Shown piece by piece: positions 16,994 to 25,890 of a DNA stretch of 64,000 nt (positions are counted from its first letter, which is position 1; each line of letters begins with the position of its first letter). The stretch spans positions 50,243-114,242 of the forward strand of contig JBJXFB010000156.1 of assembly GCA_046155895.1 (NCBI GenBank). Reading direction: 5' to 3'. The translations under genes were made by a program, and so were the position numbers. Under the pieces are notes generated by a model that saw only the letters and a list, made by a program, of their open reading frames with translations, was not told the DNA's origin and did not search any database. The stretch comes from DASYPQ01 sp046155895 (GTDB lineage: Bacteria > Planctomycetota > UBA1135 > GCA-002686595).

Positions 16994-17454
16994 GTTGTGT
17001 CGTGATCCTCTCTTCGAGGCCTCTTGGGATGGATCAGCCGCAACCCGTTCCCAGTGATCTTGCCGATGAAAGGGGCAGGCTTCTTGACAGCCCACCGTCT
17101 CATGGTCGGCAGGTAGCCAACCACCATCCGCGACAACTCTGGCATTTTCATGTTGCCTTTGTCGAACACGAAAGCCTGAACGCCCGCTGCTATCAGGGCC
17201 TCAATCTCGATAGGACGATTCACTATTCGTGTGTCGCGATGGATTACTACCCAGCGTCTAGTACCCGCCATGGTCAACCACTCTTCGTCCGGCGCGGCGT
17301 CCTCAAAGAAGTCTGCATGAAGGTGGACCTTCGCTCCTGCGCCTCTGAGCGCCGCGGCCAGAATCTCGCTTCCTACGGACCGCTCAATGAAGAACTCGAC
17401 CTGCTCAAGCCGCCGTTCTAGCTCTTGTCTCGAAGCGGATCGCTTCTTCGACAT
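16990..17454 (-). CDS. PIN-like toxin of VapC45 type
   Basis: 154 residues. The PIN-like domain shows an acidic core VEFFIERSVGSEILA, then FFEDAAPDEEWL, VVIHRDTRI and IEALIAAGVQAFVFDKGN, the pattern of DUF5615/VapC45-like ribonucleases, followed by a basic tail PAPFIGKITGNGLRLI. Usually the toxin is an RNase neutralised by the protein encoded just upstream, here the DUF433 protein, whose gene overlaps by 50 bp. The catalytic acid in the first strand is Glu rather than Asp (FIERS), as seen in some relatives. Confidence 0.72.
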   Translation of the reverse strand: MSKKRSASRQELERRLEQVEFFIERSVGSEILAAALRGAGAKVHLHADFFEDAAPDEEWLTMAGTRRWVVIHRDTRIVNRPIEIEALIAAGVQAFVFDKGNMKMPELSRMVVGYLPTMRRWAVKKPAPFIGKITGNGLRLIHPKRPRREDHDTT

Positions 17455-18121
17455 CGTGCGCCTCTCTCCGGTAGTCCGCAGCGATCTCCAGGATCGATTC
17501 TCCAGTATTCAGGCGCTCAACGATGACAGCCGTCGGTATCCCGGATCCTGCCAAGCAGGGCCGACCGAACTGAACCCTTGGATCAATGACAACAGACCTC
17601 GGAGAGTCCAGGACATCGGGGCGTGAGACAGGATAAAGCCGAATAGGGTGGCCGTCCGTCGCGCGGTCCACTCTGTCCAAGTAGGCCTGCACGATGTCGC
17701 GACTCAGAAGCTGGCCACCGTGCGAGGCGCTGAGAATAAGTCCGACGTGTTCCACTAGAAGATCGGCCCCTAGTGTGAACATCTGTTTGTCGGCGAGTGG
17801 GCTCCGAACGCGCAGACGCCCTCGAATAAACTCTACGGCCTTGCGAACGCTCTGAAGGCTGATGTCGTGCTTTCGTCTGAGCGCAGATAGCACATGAAGC
17901 TCGACGAGGTTTCTGAAGGACAGAAGGCGCTTTCGGGTATCTGCGATTTCAATGACCGGCTCGAAGAACTGCTTATCCCCCTGCTTCTGACCAAGTACCC
18001 ATGCCCTGACCGTTGCCTTGGGTAGGTCCAGCCATGCCGCAGCCTCGCCAATTGAGCTGGCGGCGATTTCCTCCGGAGGTCGCCCGGAGTAGATCCCTTC
18101 AGTTGAGAGTATCTCGATCAC
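17405..18121 (-). CDS. DUF433 antitoxin of VapB45 type
   Basis: 238 residues from the GTG at 18121 preceded by AAGGAATCACA; an upstream ATG at 18145 would add eight residues. The N-terminal half has a HTH-like segment IGEAAAWLDLPKATVRAWV, and the C-terminus is a DUF433 domain: VVIDPRVQFGRPCLAGSGIPTAVI, then VERLNTGESILEIAADY and EEAIRFE. Size, domain order and partner match the VapBC45 arrangement known from Mycobacterium. It heads the leftward int operon, so autoregulation by the toxin-antitoxin pair could control the whole set, which is inference. Confidence 0.78.
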   Translation of the reverse strand: MIEILSTEGIYSGRPPEEIAASSIGEAAAWLDLPKATVRAWVLGQKQGDKQFFEPVIEIADTRKRLLSFRNLVELHVLSALRRKHDISLQSVRKAVEFIRGRLRVRSPLADKQMFTLGADLLVEHVGLILSASHGGQLLSRDIVQAYLDRVDRATDGHPIRLYPVSRPDVLDSPRSVVIDPRVQFGRPCLAGSGIPTAVIVERLNTGESILEIAADYRREAHDVEEAIRFETRARTAA

Positions 18122-18297
18122 TGTGATTCCTTGGATCCACAACATACACCGACCACCATCGGTGAGGAAGGGGCCTTGCCGAGGCAGTGATGTAGGTCTC
18201 CATTCCGGGACAGAGCTCCCTCGAATCCGGGCCCGATGGATGGAGCGGATGCTTGGCTGCCGATGGTCCTGGAGTGAATGGCGATCCCCCTGTGGAG

Positions 18298-18600
18298 ATG
18301 CTGTTTAACGGCGCTCTCTCGCTAGCAGGCTTGGTGCTTGTCTTCCTTGGCGTCAGCTTGGGGGCTTTTGGCTCCTTTGATCCGGAGCAGCAGACGGCCG
18401 TCCGGGGACACTACTTCGTCCGCAGCTTTCTGAGTCTGTGCTGTTTCCTCCTCTCGATTGCGGCGGCAGCCTGCGCGATGATCGAAAGGATTCATGATGT
18501 AGGCGCTCTCTTCACGATCGGAGTATGGTTGCTCGCTGCGGCCTTATTCCTAATCGTGATTGCGGCATGCATGACAATGTCTGAGTTCAAAAAGCTATAA
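18298..18600 (+). CDS. Small three-helix membrane protein
   Basis: 100 residues from ATG 18298; GTG 18292 and ATG 18253 are alternatives. Three hydrophobic segments can be counted: LSLAGLVLVFLGVSLGAF, FLSLCCFLLSIAAAACAM and FTIGVWLLAAALFLIVIAAC, with a short cytoplasmic tail MSEFKKL. No family recognised. The stop overlaps the next start as TAATG, so it forms a compact cassette with the following two genes, divergent from the antitoxin. Confidence 0.55.
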   Translation: MLFNGALSLAGLVLVFLGVSLGAFGSFDPEQQTAVRGHYFVRSFLSLCCFLLSIAAAACAMIERIHDVGALFTIGVWLLAAALFLIVIAACMTMSEFKKL

Positions 18601-18902
18601 TGGCACTCACACTTGAAGTACAGCAGCGTCTGGAGAAAGTTGGACTATCCAAGTTCTATGACAGCGAAAAGGCTCGCTGGGAACGGGTTGTCAAACAATG
18701 TTACGAATTCACCGCCAAGACCTTTCCCATCGATGCGAAAATTCGGGCCGACGACGTTGCTCAGATTCTGATCCCGATTCTTTCGGTTGATGAGGGGTTG
18801 AAGAAGAGGCTTGCGACAGGTAAGCTCAAGCAGAAGTACTGGATCAGCGACTTCGCCGATCTTGTGTTAGACAAGGCGAAAGATCGTGAGTGGTGGAAAT
18901 GA
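18600..18902 (+). CDS. Uncharacterised 100-residue soluble protein
   Basis: 100 residues, helical and charged, with no membrane segment: QQRLEKVGLSKFYD, a Trp-rich ARWERVVKQCYEF, and a C-terminal WISDFADLVLDKAKDREWWK. I recognise no domain. It starts inside the stop of the membrane-protein gene, and its last codons overlap the next frame, which makes co-translation likely. Base composition is less GC-rich than the left flank. Confidence 0.5.
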   Translation: MALTLEVQQRLEKVGLSKFYDSEKARWERVVKQCYEFTAKTFPIDAKIRADDVAQILIPILSVDEGLKKRLATGKLKQKYWISDFADLVLDKAKDREWWK

Positions 18903-19113
18903 TGACGAGGACAAAATGCCGCGCGCCGAACTCGTAGCTAGAACCCGGAAGTTCGTTCAAACGACTCTCGCAGACTTGTCGGGAAGGCAACCCTCGGCGA
19001 AGTCCGTGCAGCAGGTATCTGACCGAATAGTCAGGGCATTGGGGTTCATCGCTCCCAAGGAGCAGGGAAGCCACCCGCTCAGCTCGAAGCCGCGACACGC
19101 ACAGGCCAAGTAG
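18886..19113 (+). CDS. Small basic protein, third gene of a three-gene cassette
   Basis: 75 residues from a GTG that overlaps the previous gene, or 65 from ATG 18916 (MPRAELVARTRKF). The sequence RAELVARTRKFVQTTLADL and SAKSVQQVSDRIVRALGF suggests two amphipathic helices. No family recognised. Confidence 0.4.
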   Translation: MSGGNDDEDKMPRAELVARTRKFVQTTLADLSGRQPSAKSVQQVSDRIVRALGFIAPKEQGSHPLSSKPRHAQAK

Positions 19114-19292
19114 TCCACGGTTCTGCGAGGTCAGATTCCCGCTACATCGGCCCTTCCTCCCTCGGGCGGAGGCCACGCTGAGAGCAAGACGAGTCCCGAT
19201 GCACGGGCCAGGGATGCAGGACCGCAGCCGCAGGCGTACCCTGGGGCCCGGCGCGGCTCGCTCAGGCTGGCGTACGAGGGAGGAAGTCCGTC

Positions 19293-21056
19293 ATGTCTAG
19301 GCATCGATGGTTCGGGATGGCGGTTGTATCAGCGCTCGTGGCTGGTGTCGCGAGTGCCCAGACGACAACACGGGTGAGCGTGGGTTCGAGCGGTGCCCAA
19401 GGGAATGACCACAGCTCCGGATGCTCTTTGTCCGGCGACGGCCGGTACGTGGCGTTTGCCAGCCTTGCTGACAACCTCGTTCCGGGGGACACAAACGGGA
19501 CCTGGGATGTTTTCGTTCACGATCGTCAGACCGCACAGACTACACGTGAGGTTCAGGGCTACAGCGTTCCGCACATGTCGGCGGATGGTCGCTACCTGGC
19601 ATTCTCAAGTGGAGATGCAACGCTGGTCCCAGGGGACACAAATGGTCAGCCGGACGTGTTCGTGTACGATCGGCAAACGGGGATGACGACCCGCGTGAGC
19701 GTAGACTCCAGTGGCAACCAGGCGGATCGGGCCTCTGTCGAATCTTCGCTCTCTGCCAATGGACGATACGTAGCCTTCGAGAGCATCGCGACGAATCTGG
19801 TGTCCGGTGGTCCTAGCCAGGACTGGCAGATTTATGTTCACGACAGGCAGACCGGTCAAACAACGTGCGCGTCAGTTAACTCGGGCGGGGCTCAAGGAAA
19901 TGAGAATGCGGAGTATCCAACAATCTCTGCCGATGGCAGATATGTAGCTTTCCGGACCTGGGCCTCCAATCTTGTCGCGGGCGACACAAACGATCAGTCC
20001 GATGACATTTTCGTCCACGACAATCAGACGGGGATGACAACGCGGGTGAGTGTGTCCTCTGCGGGTGTGCAGTCCAATGGTTACAGCGATAGTCCGGGAT
20101 TGTCTGGGGATGGTCGATACGTCGTCTTCCTTAGCCATGCGAACAATCTGGTACCTGGGGATACGAACGGAGCGGTCGATGTATTCATGCACGACAGGCA
20201 GACGGCACAAACGACACGTATTAGCGTCAGTTCCTCTGGAGAACAGAGCAATGGCCAGAGCGGGTATCCATCGATCTCCGCGGATGGTCGGTACATTGCG
20301 TTCGGGAATTCCGCCTCGAATCTGCATCCTGGTTTCACCGGTGGGCAATGGCATCTCTTTGTTCGCGAAGTACTTACGGGGCATCTCCAGCCCGCGACTG
20401 TATCGACGACAGGCATGGTCGGTGATGCAGGGAGTGCCGAGCCGTCAATGTCGAGCGATGGACGCTACGTGGCGTTTTCGAGTTCTGCGACAAACCTAGT
20501 GCCGGCGGACTCGAACGGTCATGTCGATGTCTTCGTTCGTGACTTCGGAACTGACTCTCTGTTCATCATCTCCCGGTTTTGCTTTGGTGATGGAACGGGC
20601 ATTCAATGCCCATGCGCCAATGAGGGCTTGATTGGCCACGGATGCCAGAACTCCGTAACTACCGGTGGAGCCCTTCTATCCGGGAGCGGCATTGCCCGTC
20701 TTTCAAACGACACGTTGCACCTGACAGCATCCGGTGAGCGATCCGAAGCACTGACCCTGTTCTGGCAAGGCGACGCTCAAGTACCTCAGCGGGCCTTCGG
20801 CGATGGGCTCGGCTGCATGGGCGGCAACCTCAGGCGCATGTTCTTCCACCATGCAAGCTTCGGGGAAGTATCAGCGCCTCAGGGATCCGACTTGTCCGTG
20901 TCGGCGCGTTCGGCTGCGCTCGGCAACCCTATCGCTCCTGGATCGGTCCGCGTCTACCACGCCTTCTACCGCGACCCGACTCCGAACTTCTGCCCGTTCC
21001 CGCAGGGTTCTACGTTTAACACCACGAGTGGGCTGTGGGTTCTTTGGGGGCAATGA
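19293..21056 (+). CDS. Secreted seven-repeat propeller-type protein with Cys-rich C-terminal module
   Basis: 587 residues. A signal peptide (about 1-22, cleavage near VASAQTTT) leads to seven repeats of about 55 residues, each with DGRYVAF, then TNLVPGDTNG and DVFVHDRQT, resembling TolB/PD40 strands; seven units fit a seven-bladed propeller. The C-terminal about 160 residues form a separate module with FCFGDG, CPCANEG, GHGCQNS, SGERSEALTLFWQG, GLGCMGG and PQGSDLSVSARS. The protein is exported; ligand and activity are unknown. Close relatives lie at 21965 and 43651, and the module alone at 62367. Confidence 0.8.
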   Translation: MSRHRWFGMAVVSALVAGVASAQTTTRVSVGSSGAQGNDHSSGCSLSGDGRYVAFASLADNLVPGDTNGTWDVFVHDRQTAQTTREVQGYSVPHMSADGRYLAFSSGDATLVPGDTNGQPDVFVYDRQTGMTTRVSVDSSGNQADRASVESSLSANGRYVAFESIATNLVSGGPSQDWQIYVHDRQTGQTTCASVNSGGAQGNENAEYPTISADGRYVAFRTWASNLVAGDTNDQSDDIFVHDNQTGMTTRVSVSSAGVQSNGYSDSPGLSGDGRYVVFLSHANNLVPGDTNGAVDVFMHDRQTAQTTRISVSSSGEQSNGQSGYPSISADGRYIAFGNSASNLHPGFTGGQWHLFVREVLTGHLQPATVSTTGMVGDAGSAEPSMSSDGRYVAFSSSATNLVPADSNGHVDVFVRDFGTDSLFIISRFCFGDGTGIQCPCANEGLIGHGCQNSVTTGGALLSGSGIARLSNDTLHLTASGERSEALTLFWQGDAQVPQRAFGDGLGCMGGNLRRMFFHHASFGEVSAPQGSDLSVSARSAALGNPIAPGSVRVYHAFYRDPTPNFCPFPQGSTFNTTSGLWVLWGQ

Positions 21057-21161
21057 GGTAGGTACAGCTCGTCGAACTGAAGCGGGATCGATTCGCCCGC
21101 AACGCGAACCGCGCATACCTGACATCTCGCACGCTGGGCCGGGACGGCCCTAGGAGAAACC

Positions 21162-21569
21162 ATGAACAGCTCGATCTCGTTTCACCCCGCCTCGCTCGCC
21201 ATCGGTCTCGTTCTCGGAGGCATCGCATTGCTCTCAATGGCGCCGACCGTTGTGCCCACGCCGCTGCGCGTGGAGTACCTCGCGCATCCGAGGGACTTCG
21301 TCCAGATCAAGCAAGGGATGCCCTACACCGTTCCTCAGGGGAAGCTTTTCGTCCTGATCGGCCTGGGAGCCACCACAGGAGTCAGCGACTCGTACATCTA
21401 CGTGAACGGGTTGCCGGAGGTGGCGACGACAGGCTGCAGCGGCACAAGCTCCCTCTCGGTTCGAGGCGTTCCCTCCGGGCTGACGATCGCGCCGGGGAGC
21501 TTGATTACCGTATCGGCCTCGGCAGGAGGGGGCGAAGGACGTGCCTGGGGCTACCTCGCGCCGCAGTAG
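21162..21569 (+). CDS. Small secreted or membrane-anchored beta-rich protein, paralogue of 23961
   Basis: 135 residues. Residues about 8-28 (PASLAIGLVLGGIALLSMAP) are a hydrophobic anchor or signal. The mature part holds VEYLAHPRDFVQIKQG, PYTVPQGKLFVLIGLG, VRGVPSGLTIAPGS and the terminal AWGYLAPQ. The protein from 23961 has the same plan and the same last eight residues, so they form a paralogous family with no known function. It follows the propeller gene on the same strand. Confidence 0.65.
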   Translation: MNSSISFHPASLAIGLVLGGIALLSMAPTVVPTPLRVEYLAHPRDFVQIKQGMPYTVPQGKLFVLIGLGATTGVSDSYIYVNGLPEVATTGCSGTSSLSVRGVPSGLTIAPGSLITVSASAGGGEGRAWGYLAPQ

Positions 21570-21584
21570 CATGGAGATCGGAAC

Positions 21585-21917
21585 ATGACGGCTCCCTCAG
21601 ACGGTCCCGTCGAGCGCAGTGCTCCGCGACGCCCATTGGGACTGTTCGGTCGATGGTGGCCAGTAGACGCTCGAACGCCGCTAATTCAGAGACCCTCGTT
21701 CTGGTTGGTCGTGCTGGTCGTCTCATTGATCACGCCAACCTCTACAAGCGGATCCTTTCTTGAGGTCGCGGCCGCGAAGGTGGGCGGTTTCATCATCTTG
21801 CCTATCATTGGTTGGATAGCTTGGAGAATCAGCGGTAGGTCCTCCTGGCTTCCCGTCGTCGTAATTGCGGCCTGGATCATCCTTCAGTTCCTTGCCCACT
21901 ACTTCCCGCCGCAGTAG
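21585..21917 (+). CDS. Small membrane protein of unknown function
   Basis: 110 residues starting 15 bases after the previous stop. Hydrophobic segments are SFWLVVLVVSLITPT, VGGFIILPIIGWIAW and WLPVVVIAAWIILQFLAHY. The N-terminal 35 residues are polar. No family recognised; spacing suggests co-transcription with the two secreted-protein genes before it. Confidence 0.5.
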   Translation: MTAPSDGPVERSAPRRPLGLFGRWWPVDARTPLIQRPSFWLVVLVVSLITPTSTSGSFLEVAAAKVGGFIILPIIGWIAWRISGRSSWLPVVVIAAWIILQFLAHYFPPQ

Positions 21918-21964
21918 TCGGGACCCGACCGCTAGCGAGGTCCCATCGCGAGCTACATCGGACT

Positions 21965-23764
21965 TTAGGGTCCCCAAACCACTCGGAGCCCACTCGTTAC
22001 ATTGAACGAGGAGCCCGCTGGCTCAGGGCAGAACGCGGCCCCGCCATCGCGATAAAACGTATGGTAGATCCTGGGCGTGCCCGGGATGATTGGATCCCCG
22101 ACGACTGCTGATCGGGCGGAAATGGAAAGGTCGGAGCCTTGTGGAGCCGAGACAACTCCTCCCACGGCGTTGCGCGCATACAGACGCTTGAGTGGCGGAC
22201 CCATACATCCAACGCCATCTCCGAATGGACGGGGTGCAATCCCGCTTCCGCCTTGCCAGAATACCGACACCGAAGTCGGACGCTCACCCGAGGCCGTCAG
22301 GATCAATGTGTCGGCGGACAATAGCGGTTCGCCGTTCCCTGCAAGGACCGCGCCCCCCGTTGCGATCGAGTTCTCACAGCCTCTACCCACCTGACCAGTG
22401 TTCCCACAAGGACAGGCAACACCGCTTCCATCGCCAAAGCAGAACGAGCTGACATTGAAGGGAGGGGACGGTCCTCGATCGTGTAGGAACACATCGCTCT
22501 GGTTGTTCGTGTCGCCTGGAACCAAGTTGCTTGCGACGCTCGTGAACGCCACAAACCGGCCATCAGCGGACACTGATGGAGATGGCAAAGTGCCGTTGTC
22601 CCCATTTGCCTGCACCCCAGTTGAATCGATGCTTTGGATCATCGTCAGATGGAAGAGCCGGTCACGCACAAATATGTCACCTACACCATTGGAATCGTTG
22701 GGACTAAAGTTTGAAGCGCGACTATAGAAGGTCACGTAACGTCCGTCGGCAGATAGCGCGGCGTGGAAACTGTCGCTGTTTCCTTCGCTACCGGAGGAAT
22801 CAAGGCTCGCCCTTTCTGTTGCCTGACCAATCCTATCGCGAACAAAGACATCCAGGGATCCGTTGTTGTCTCCGGGCACGACATTCGCATCCAGACTTAG
22901 GAACGCAACGAAGCGGCCATCGGAGGATAGTGATGTCAGGTATGAAGGAAAACCAATCTGCATGCCGAATGAATCAACACTAACACGCTCCGTTGCGCCA
23001 CTGTGTCGATCGTGAACGAACACGTCCTCATCTGCATTCGTGTCGCCTGCGACGAGGTTTGACGCCCAACTCTTGAACGCGACGTAGCGCCCATCTCCTG
23101 AAATGATCGGGTCAATGCTACTAGAGTCCGCTTGTGCTCCAGTCGAGCTGATACTCACACGCTCGGTTGTTCCTGCCTGCCGATCACGCACAAACACATC
23201 TCCCAACGAATTCGTGTCCCCAGCGACTAGGTTCGTTGCGTGGCTTGTGAAGGCCACGAACCGTCCATCGGCTGAAAGAGAGGAGGGGCCGTAGCTGAAA
23301 TCATTGCCTTGCGCCCCGGCGGAGCTGAGGCTGACTCTCTCGGTGGTGTTCGTCACTCGATCTCGAACAAAAATATCTCCGGCATTGTTGGTGTCGTCCC
23401 ACGCCATGGGATACGAATTGCTGAACCCCACGTAGCGGCCATCACCTGATATTGCGGAATCGACGCTGGGACTTGGAACTTCGGACCCGGTCGTGGTAAC
23501 GCTGATTCGTTCAGTCGTTCCAGTTTCCCTGTCATGGACAAAGACATCTGTGGTTGCATTGGTGTCACCTGGGACCAGGCCAGACCCCCAGGTCTCGAAA
23601 GACACGAAGCGCCCACTGTGTGAGAGCATCGGATTGCGGCACACACCAATTCCCTGTTCGCCAGTGGAGCTGACGCTGGCCCTCGTGGTCGTCTGCGCCA
23701 CTGCGCTGCCGCCGATGATGGTCGTGAATGAAGCGATCCTGATCCAGGTTGCGCTGCGAAGCAT
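21965..23764 (-). CDS. Secreted seven-repeat propeller-type protein with Cys-rich C-terminal module
   Basis: 599 residues. The signal peptide ends near GGSAVAQ, followed by seven repeats of the DGRFVAF ... TNLVAGDTN ... DVFVRDRQ type and a C-terminal module matching that of the 19293 gene: FCFGDGSGVACPCGN, GRGCENS, GVGCMGP, PQGSDLSISARS and a final GLRVVWGP. It is transcribed toward 19293 and away from the small paralogue at 23961, so each of these two propeller genes has a small partner gene nearby. Only an extracellular location can be inferred. Confidence 0.8.
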   Translation of the reverse strand: MLRSATWIRIASFTTIIGGSAVAQTTTRASVSSTGEQGIGVCRNPMLSHSGRFVSFETWGSGLVPGDTNATTDVFVHDRETGTTERISVTTTGSEVPSPSVDSAISGDGRYVGFSNSYPMAWDDTNNAGDIFVRDRVTNTTERVSLSSAGAQGNDFSYGPSSLSADGRFVAFTSHATNLVAGDTNSLGDVFVRDRQAGTTERVSISSTGAQADSSSIDPIISGDGRYVAFKSWASNLVAGDTNADEDVFVHDRHSGATERVSVDSFGMQIGFPSYLTSLSSDGRFVAFLSLDANVVPGDNNGSLDVFVRDRIGQATERASLDSSGSEGNSDSFHAALSADGRYVTFYSRASNFSPNDSNGVGDIFVRDRLFHLTMIQSIDSTGVQANGDNGTLPSPSVSADGRFVAFTSVASNLVPGDTNNQSDVFLHDRGPSPPFNVSSFCFGDGSGVACPCGNTGQVGRGCENSIATGGAVLAGNGEPLLSADTLILTASGERPTSVSVFWQGGSGIAPRPFGDGVGCMGPPLKRLYARNAVGGVVSAPQGSDLSISARSAVVGDPIIPGTPRIYHTFYRDGGAAFCPEPAGSSFNVTSGLRVVWGP

Positions 23765-23960
23765 TTCCTTCTCCTCTCGCCGTGGTACTCCATGCCCCGA
23801 CGGCAGGGGGCCGGTCTCCGGCGGGCCATAAGCCTAGTCGAGCCCCGCAGTTGATGCACCAGTGTCCCGGTTCGGTTGGCCTGCGGTTGCGCTCGGCGGC
23901 CCGGAATGATTGCCTTCGAGTAATCTCGCGGCAGTCGCTCTCACGTTCCACGGAGGTTCC

Positions 23961-24380
23961 ATGGCCCGCTCAATCAAGGTTCATCCGCTCTCGCTCGCCG
24001 TTGGTCTCGTTCTCGGGGGGATCTGCCTGCTCTCGATGAGCCAGGCGGTCGTCGCCATTTCTCCACTTCGGATCGAGTACGCGCCGCATCCGAGGGACAT
24101 GGTGCAGATCCGAGGCGGAACGCCATACACGGTTCCGGCTGGGAGAGTGTTCGTACTTACGGCTATCGGGGGCAACAACCTTGGACCCTACGACCCCCGC
24201 CTCCTGATCAACGGGCTGTCCGAGGTCATCGCTTCCTCGACTCCAACAGACGACACCGCATCGATGAAGGCTGTTCCCCCTGGATTGACCGCTGCAGCGG
24301 GCTCTGTCGTGGAGTTGCAGGATGTTCAGGGTGGCAGCTCTCAGAACTATCGGGCCTGGGGCTACCTTGCGCCGCAGTAG
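23961..24380 (+). CDS. Small secreted or membrane-anchored beta-rich protein, paralogue of 21162
   Basis: 139 residues from an ATG with CGGAGG upstream. The plan is that of the 21162 protein: hydrophobic LSLAVGLVLGGICLLSM, then IEYAPHPRDMVQIRGG, PYTVPAGRVFVLTAIGG, AVPPGLTAAAGS and the end AWGYLAPQ. It is divergent from the propeller gene at 21965. Function unknown. Confidence 0.65.
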   Translation: MARSIKVHPLSLAVGLVLGGICLLSMSQAVVAISPLRIEYAPHPRDMVQIRGGTPYTVPAGRVFVLTAIGGNNLGPYDPRLLINGLSEVIASSTPTDDTASMKAVPPGLTAAAGSVVELQDVQGGSSQNYRAWGYLAPQ

Positions 24381-24418
24381 CGAACGACCCCTCATAGAGA
24401 TTGCTACCCTTTCGGCAC

Positions 24419-24967
24419 ATGGGATCGCTCGCTGTCTGCCCGAACTGCAAAGCCATCGTCCGGGCGGAAGCCCTCACCTGCGGTCACTGCCGCCGCCCTT
24501 TGCCCAACCAGACACATTCGCCCCAGGCGGACCAGTCGATTGCTCCGGCCAAGAGATCGATCGGGCCCAAGATCGCCGCCGCGATCGCGATTGGATGCCT
24601 TGGCGTTCCGCTCGTCTTGTGTGTCGGCCTAGGCGCGATCGGCAGCCTGCTCCCCGCCGCGAAGAACGCAGAGCAGAGCGGCGCTTGCTCCAATGCCATC
24701 CAGCGCGTCAAAGACTTCCGTCCGCAGAATGGCAAGACGACGCTAGTACGCGGCATCTCGACGCTTCTCGTAGTATCCAAGTACGACAACAACCCGATCG
24801 AGGTAATAGGGTGGAGCGTGCGCGAGCAGGGGCGTTACTGCCTTGTCAGCTTTGAAATCCGAGAGAAGGGGACCGAGAAAGAGATGCAATGGCTGCTAGA
24901 TCCATCCACAGGGGTAGTCATGCCTAACAATGAGCTGGCGCGCGTCACAACCAGTGCAATCTACTGA
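24419..24967 (+). CDS. Zinc-ribbon membrane protein
   Basis: 182 residues from ATG 24419. An N-terminal zinc ribbon (CPNCKAIVRAEALTCGHC) is followed by a linker, one membrane segment (AAAIAIGCLGVPLVLCVGLGAIGSLL) and an outer beta-rich domain of about 105 residues with WSVREQGRYCLVSFEI and MQWLLDPSTG. This topology, cytoplasmic zinc ribbon then exported domain, is common among uncharacterised sensors or pilin-like proteins; no function can be named. Confidence 0.6.
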   Translation: MGSLAVCPNCKAIVRAEALTCGHCRRPLPNQTHSPQADQSIAPAKRSIGPKIAAAIAIGCLGVPLVLCVGLGAIGSLLPAAKNAEQSGACSNAIQRVKDFRPQNGKTTLVRGISTLLVVSKYDNNPIEVIGWSVREQGRYCLVSFEIREKGTEKEMQWLLDPSTGVVMPNNELARVTTSAIY

Positions 24968-25001
24968 CCTGCATGTTCAGACCCAGATGTGCGCGTAACC
25001 T

Positions 25002-25688
25002 ATGCGCTCACTAACCGCTTTGGCAGTCACATTCACGGTACTGATCTCGATCTCGTGTGAGCGCTCGGCCCCGCCCCCTCAGGAGGAAAGCGCCCGCGTC
25101 TGCCGTGAGGAGCTTATCGACGAACCCCTCAGGCTCGTCGTCCGCCGTGATCTCGTTGTACCGGCAACAGTTACTCTTCCCGATCTCCACGCGATTCTCC
25201 TGGAAGAGCTGGATGTAGCGCGGACGCGGCAGAGCGAAAGGTACAAGAGGGCAGCCACCAGTGTCCTGTTGTACGCATACCCCAGCAAGGAACATGCGCT
25301 TGGAGAACGGGCCACGTGGATGGCAATGATCCACTGGCGAGCCGACTCTGGCAAGGCAGAGTTCACTCCCGATGAGAACGCGATACGCGCCGCATCGCTG
25401 CCTCCTGAAGAACGGTTCGGTCTATCAGAGGCAGTCCGAATCTCAATCTACCGCAGGACGTGCGATGCATTCGAATTGGCCACGAGACGAGCCGAATCGG
25501 AACATCCCATTCCCAAGGGAGGAGATGGATACAGTCGAGATGAACAGCTTGCGGCAATCACCGCGCAGGCTCAGGCCCAACCAACCATCCGAGATAGGCT
25601 CTATCAGGACATCGCGGATGACTTTCACCTCAGCCTTGAGCAACTGAATGAGATCCGGGTCGAAGCTTTCAAGAAGAACTGGCCCTGA
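25002..25688 (+). CDS. Putative lipoprotein
   Basis: 228 residues. The N-terminus MRSLTALAVTFTVLISISCERS is a lipoprotein signal with the Cys at about residue 19. The mature part is helical and charged (LDVARTRQSERYKRAATSVLLY, YSRDEQLAAITAQAQAQP) with no known domain. It starts 34 bases after the zinc-ribbon gene on the same strand. Confidence 0.6.
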   Translation: MRSLTALAVTFTVLISISCERSAPPPQEESARVCREELIDEPLRLVVRRDLVVPATVTLPDLHAILLEELDVARTRQSERYKRAATSVLLYAYPSKEHALGERATWMAMIHWRADSGKAEFTPDENAIRAASLPPEERFGLSEAVRISIYRRTCDAFELATRRAESEHPIPKGGDGYSRDEQLAAITAQAQAQPTIRDRLYQDIADDFHLSLEQLNEIRVEAFKKNWP

Positions 25689-25890
25689 CGTGGGAGTTGC
25701 CGTGTCCGATGCTAAAGGGAATCGGACGCTCCTAGATCTGGTGCCCGGCTCTTCCAGCCGACGAGCCATGCAGTGCGGGCCTTGCCTAGGGCTCGGCCGC
25801 GCCGCCGCCTGCGCCGCATCCCACAGTTGGGGGTGAAGGCTACAGCCCGAGAGTGAATCGTGACGACATGGTCGCCAACGAGGACACCAC

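Noticed and set aside
19293..23764. Regular repeats considered as a CRISPR or minisatellite
   Set aside because: The repeat unit is about 165 bp, in frame and diverged, encoding propeller blades; no spacer pattern.
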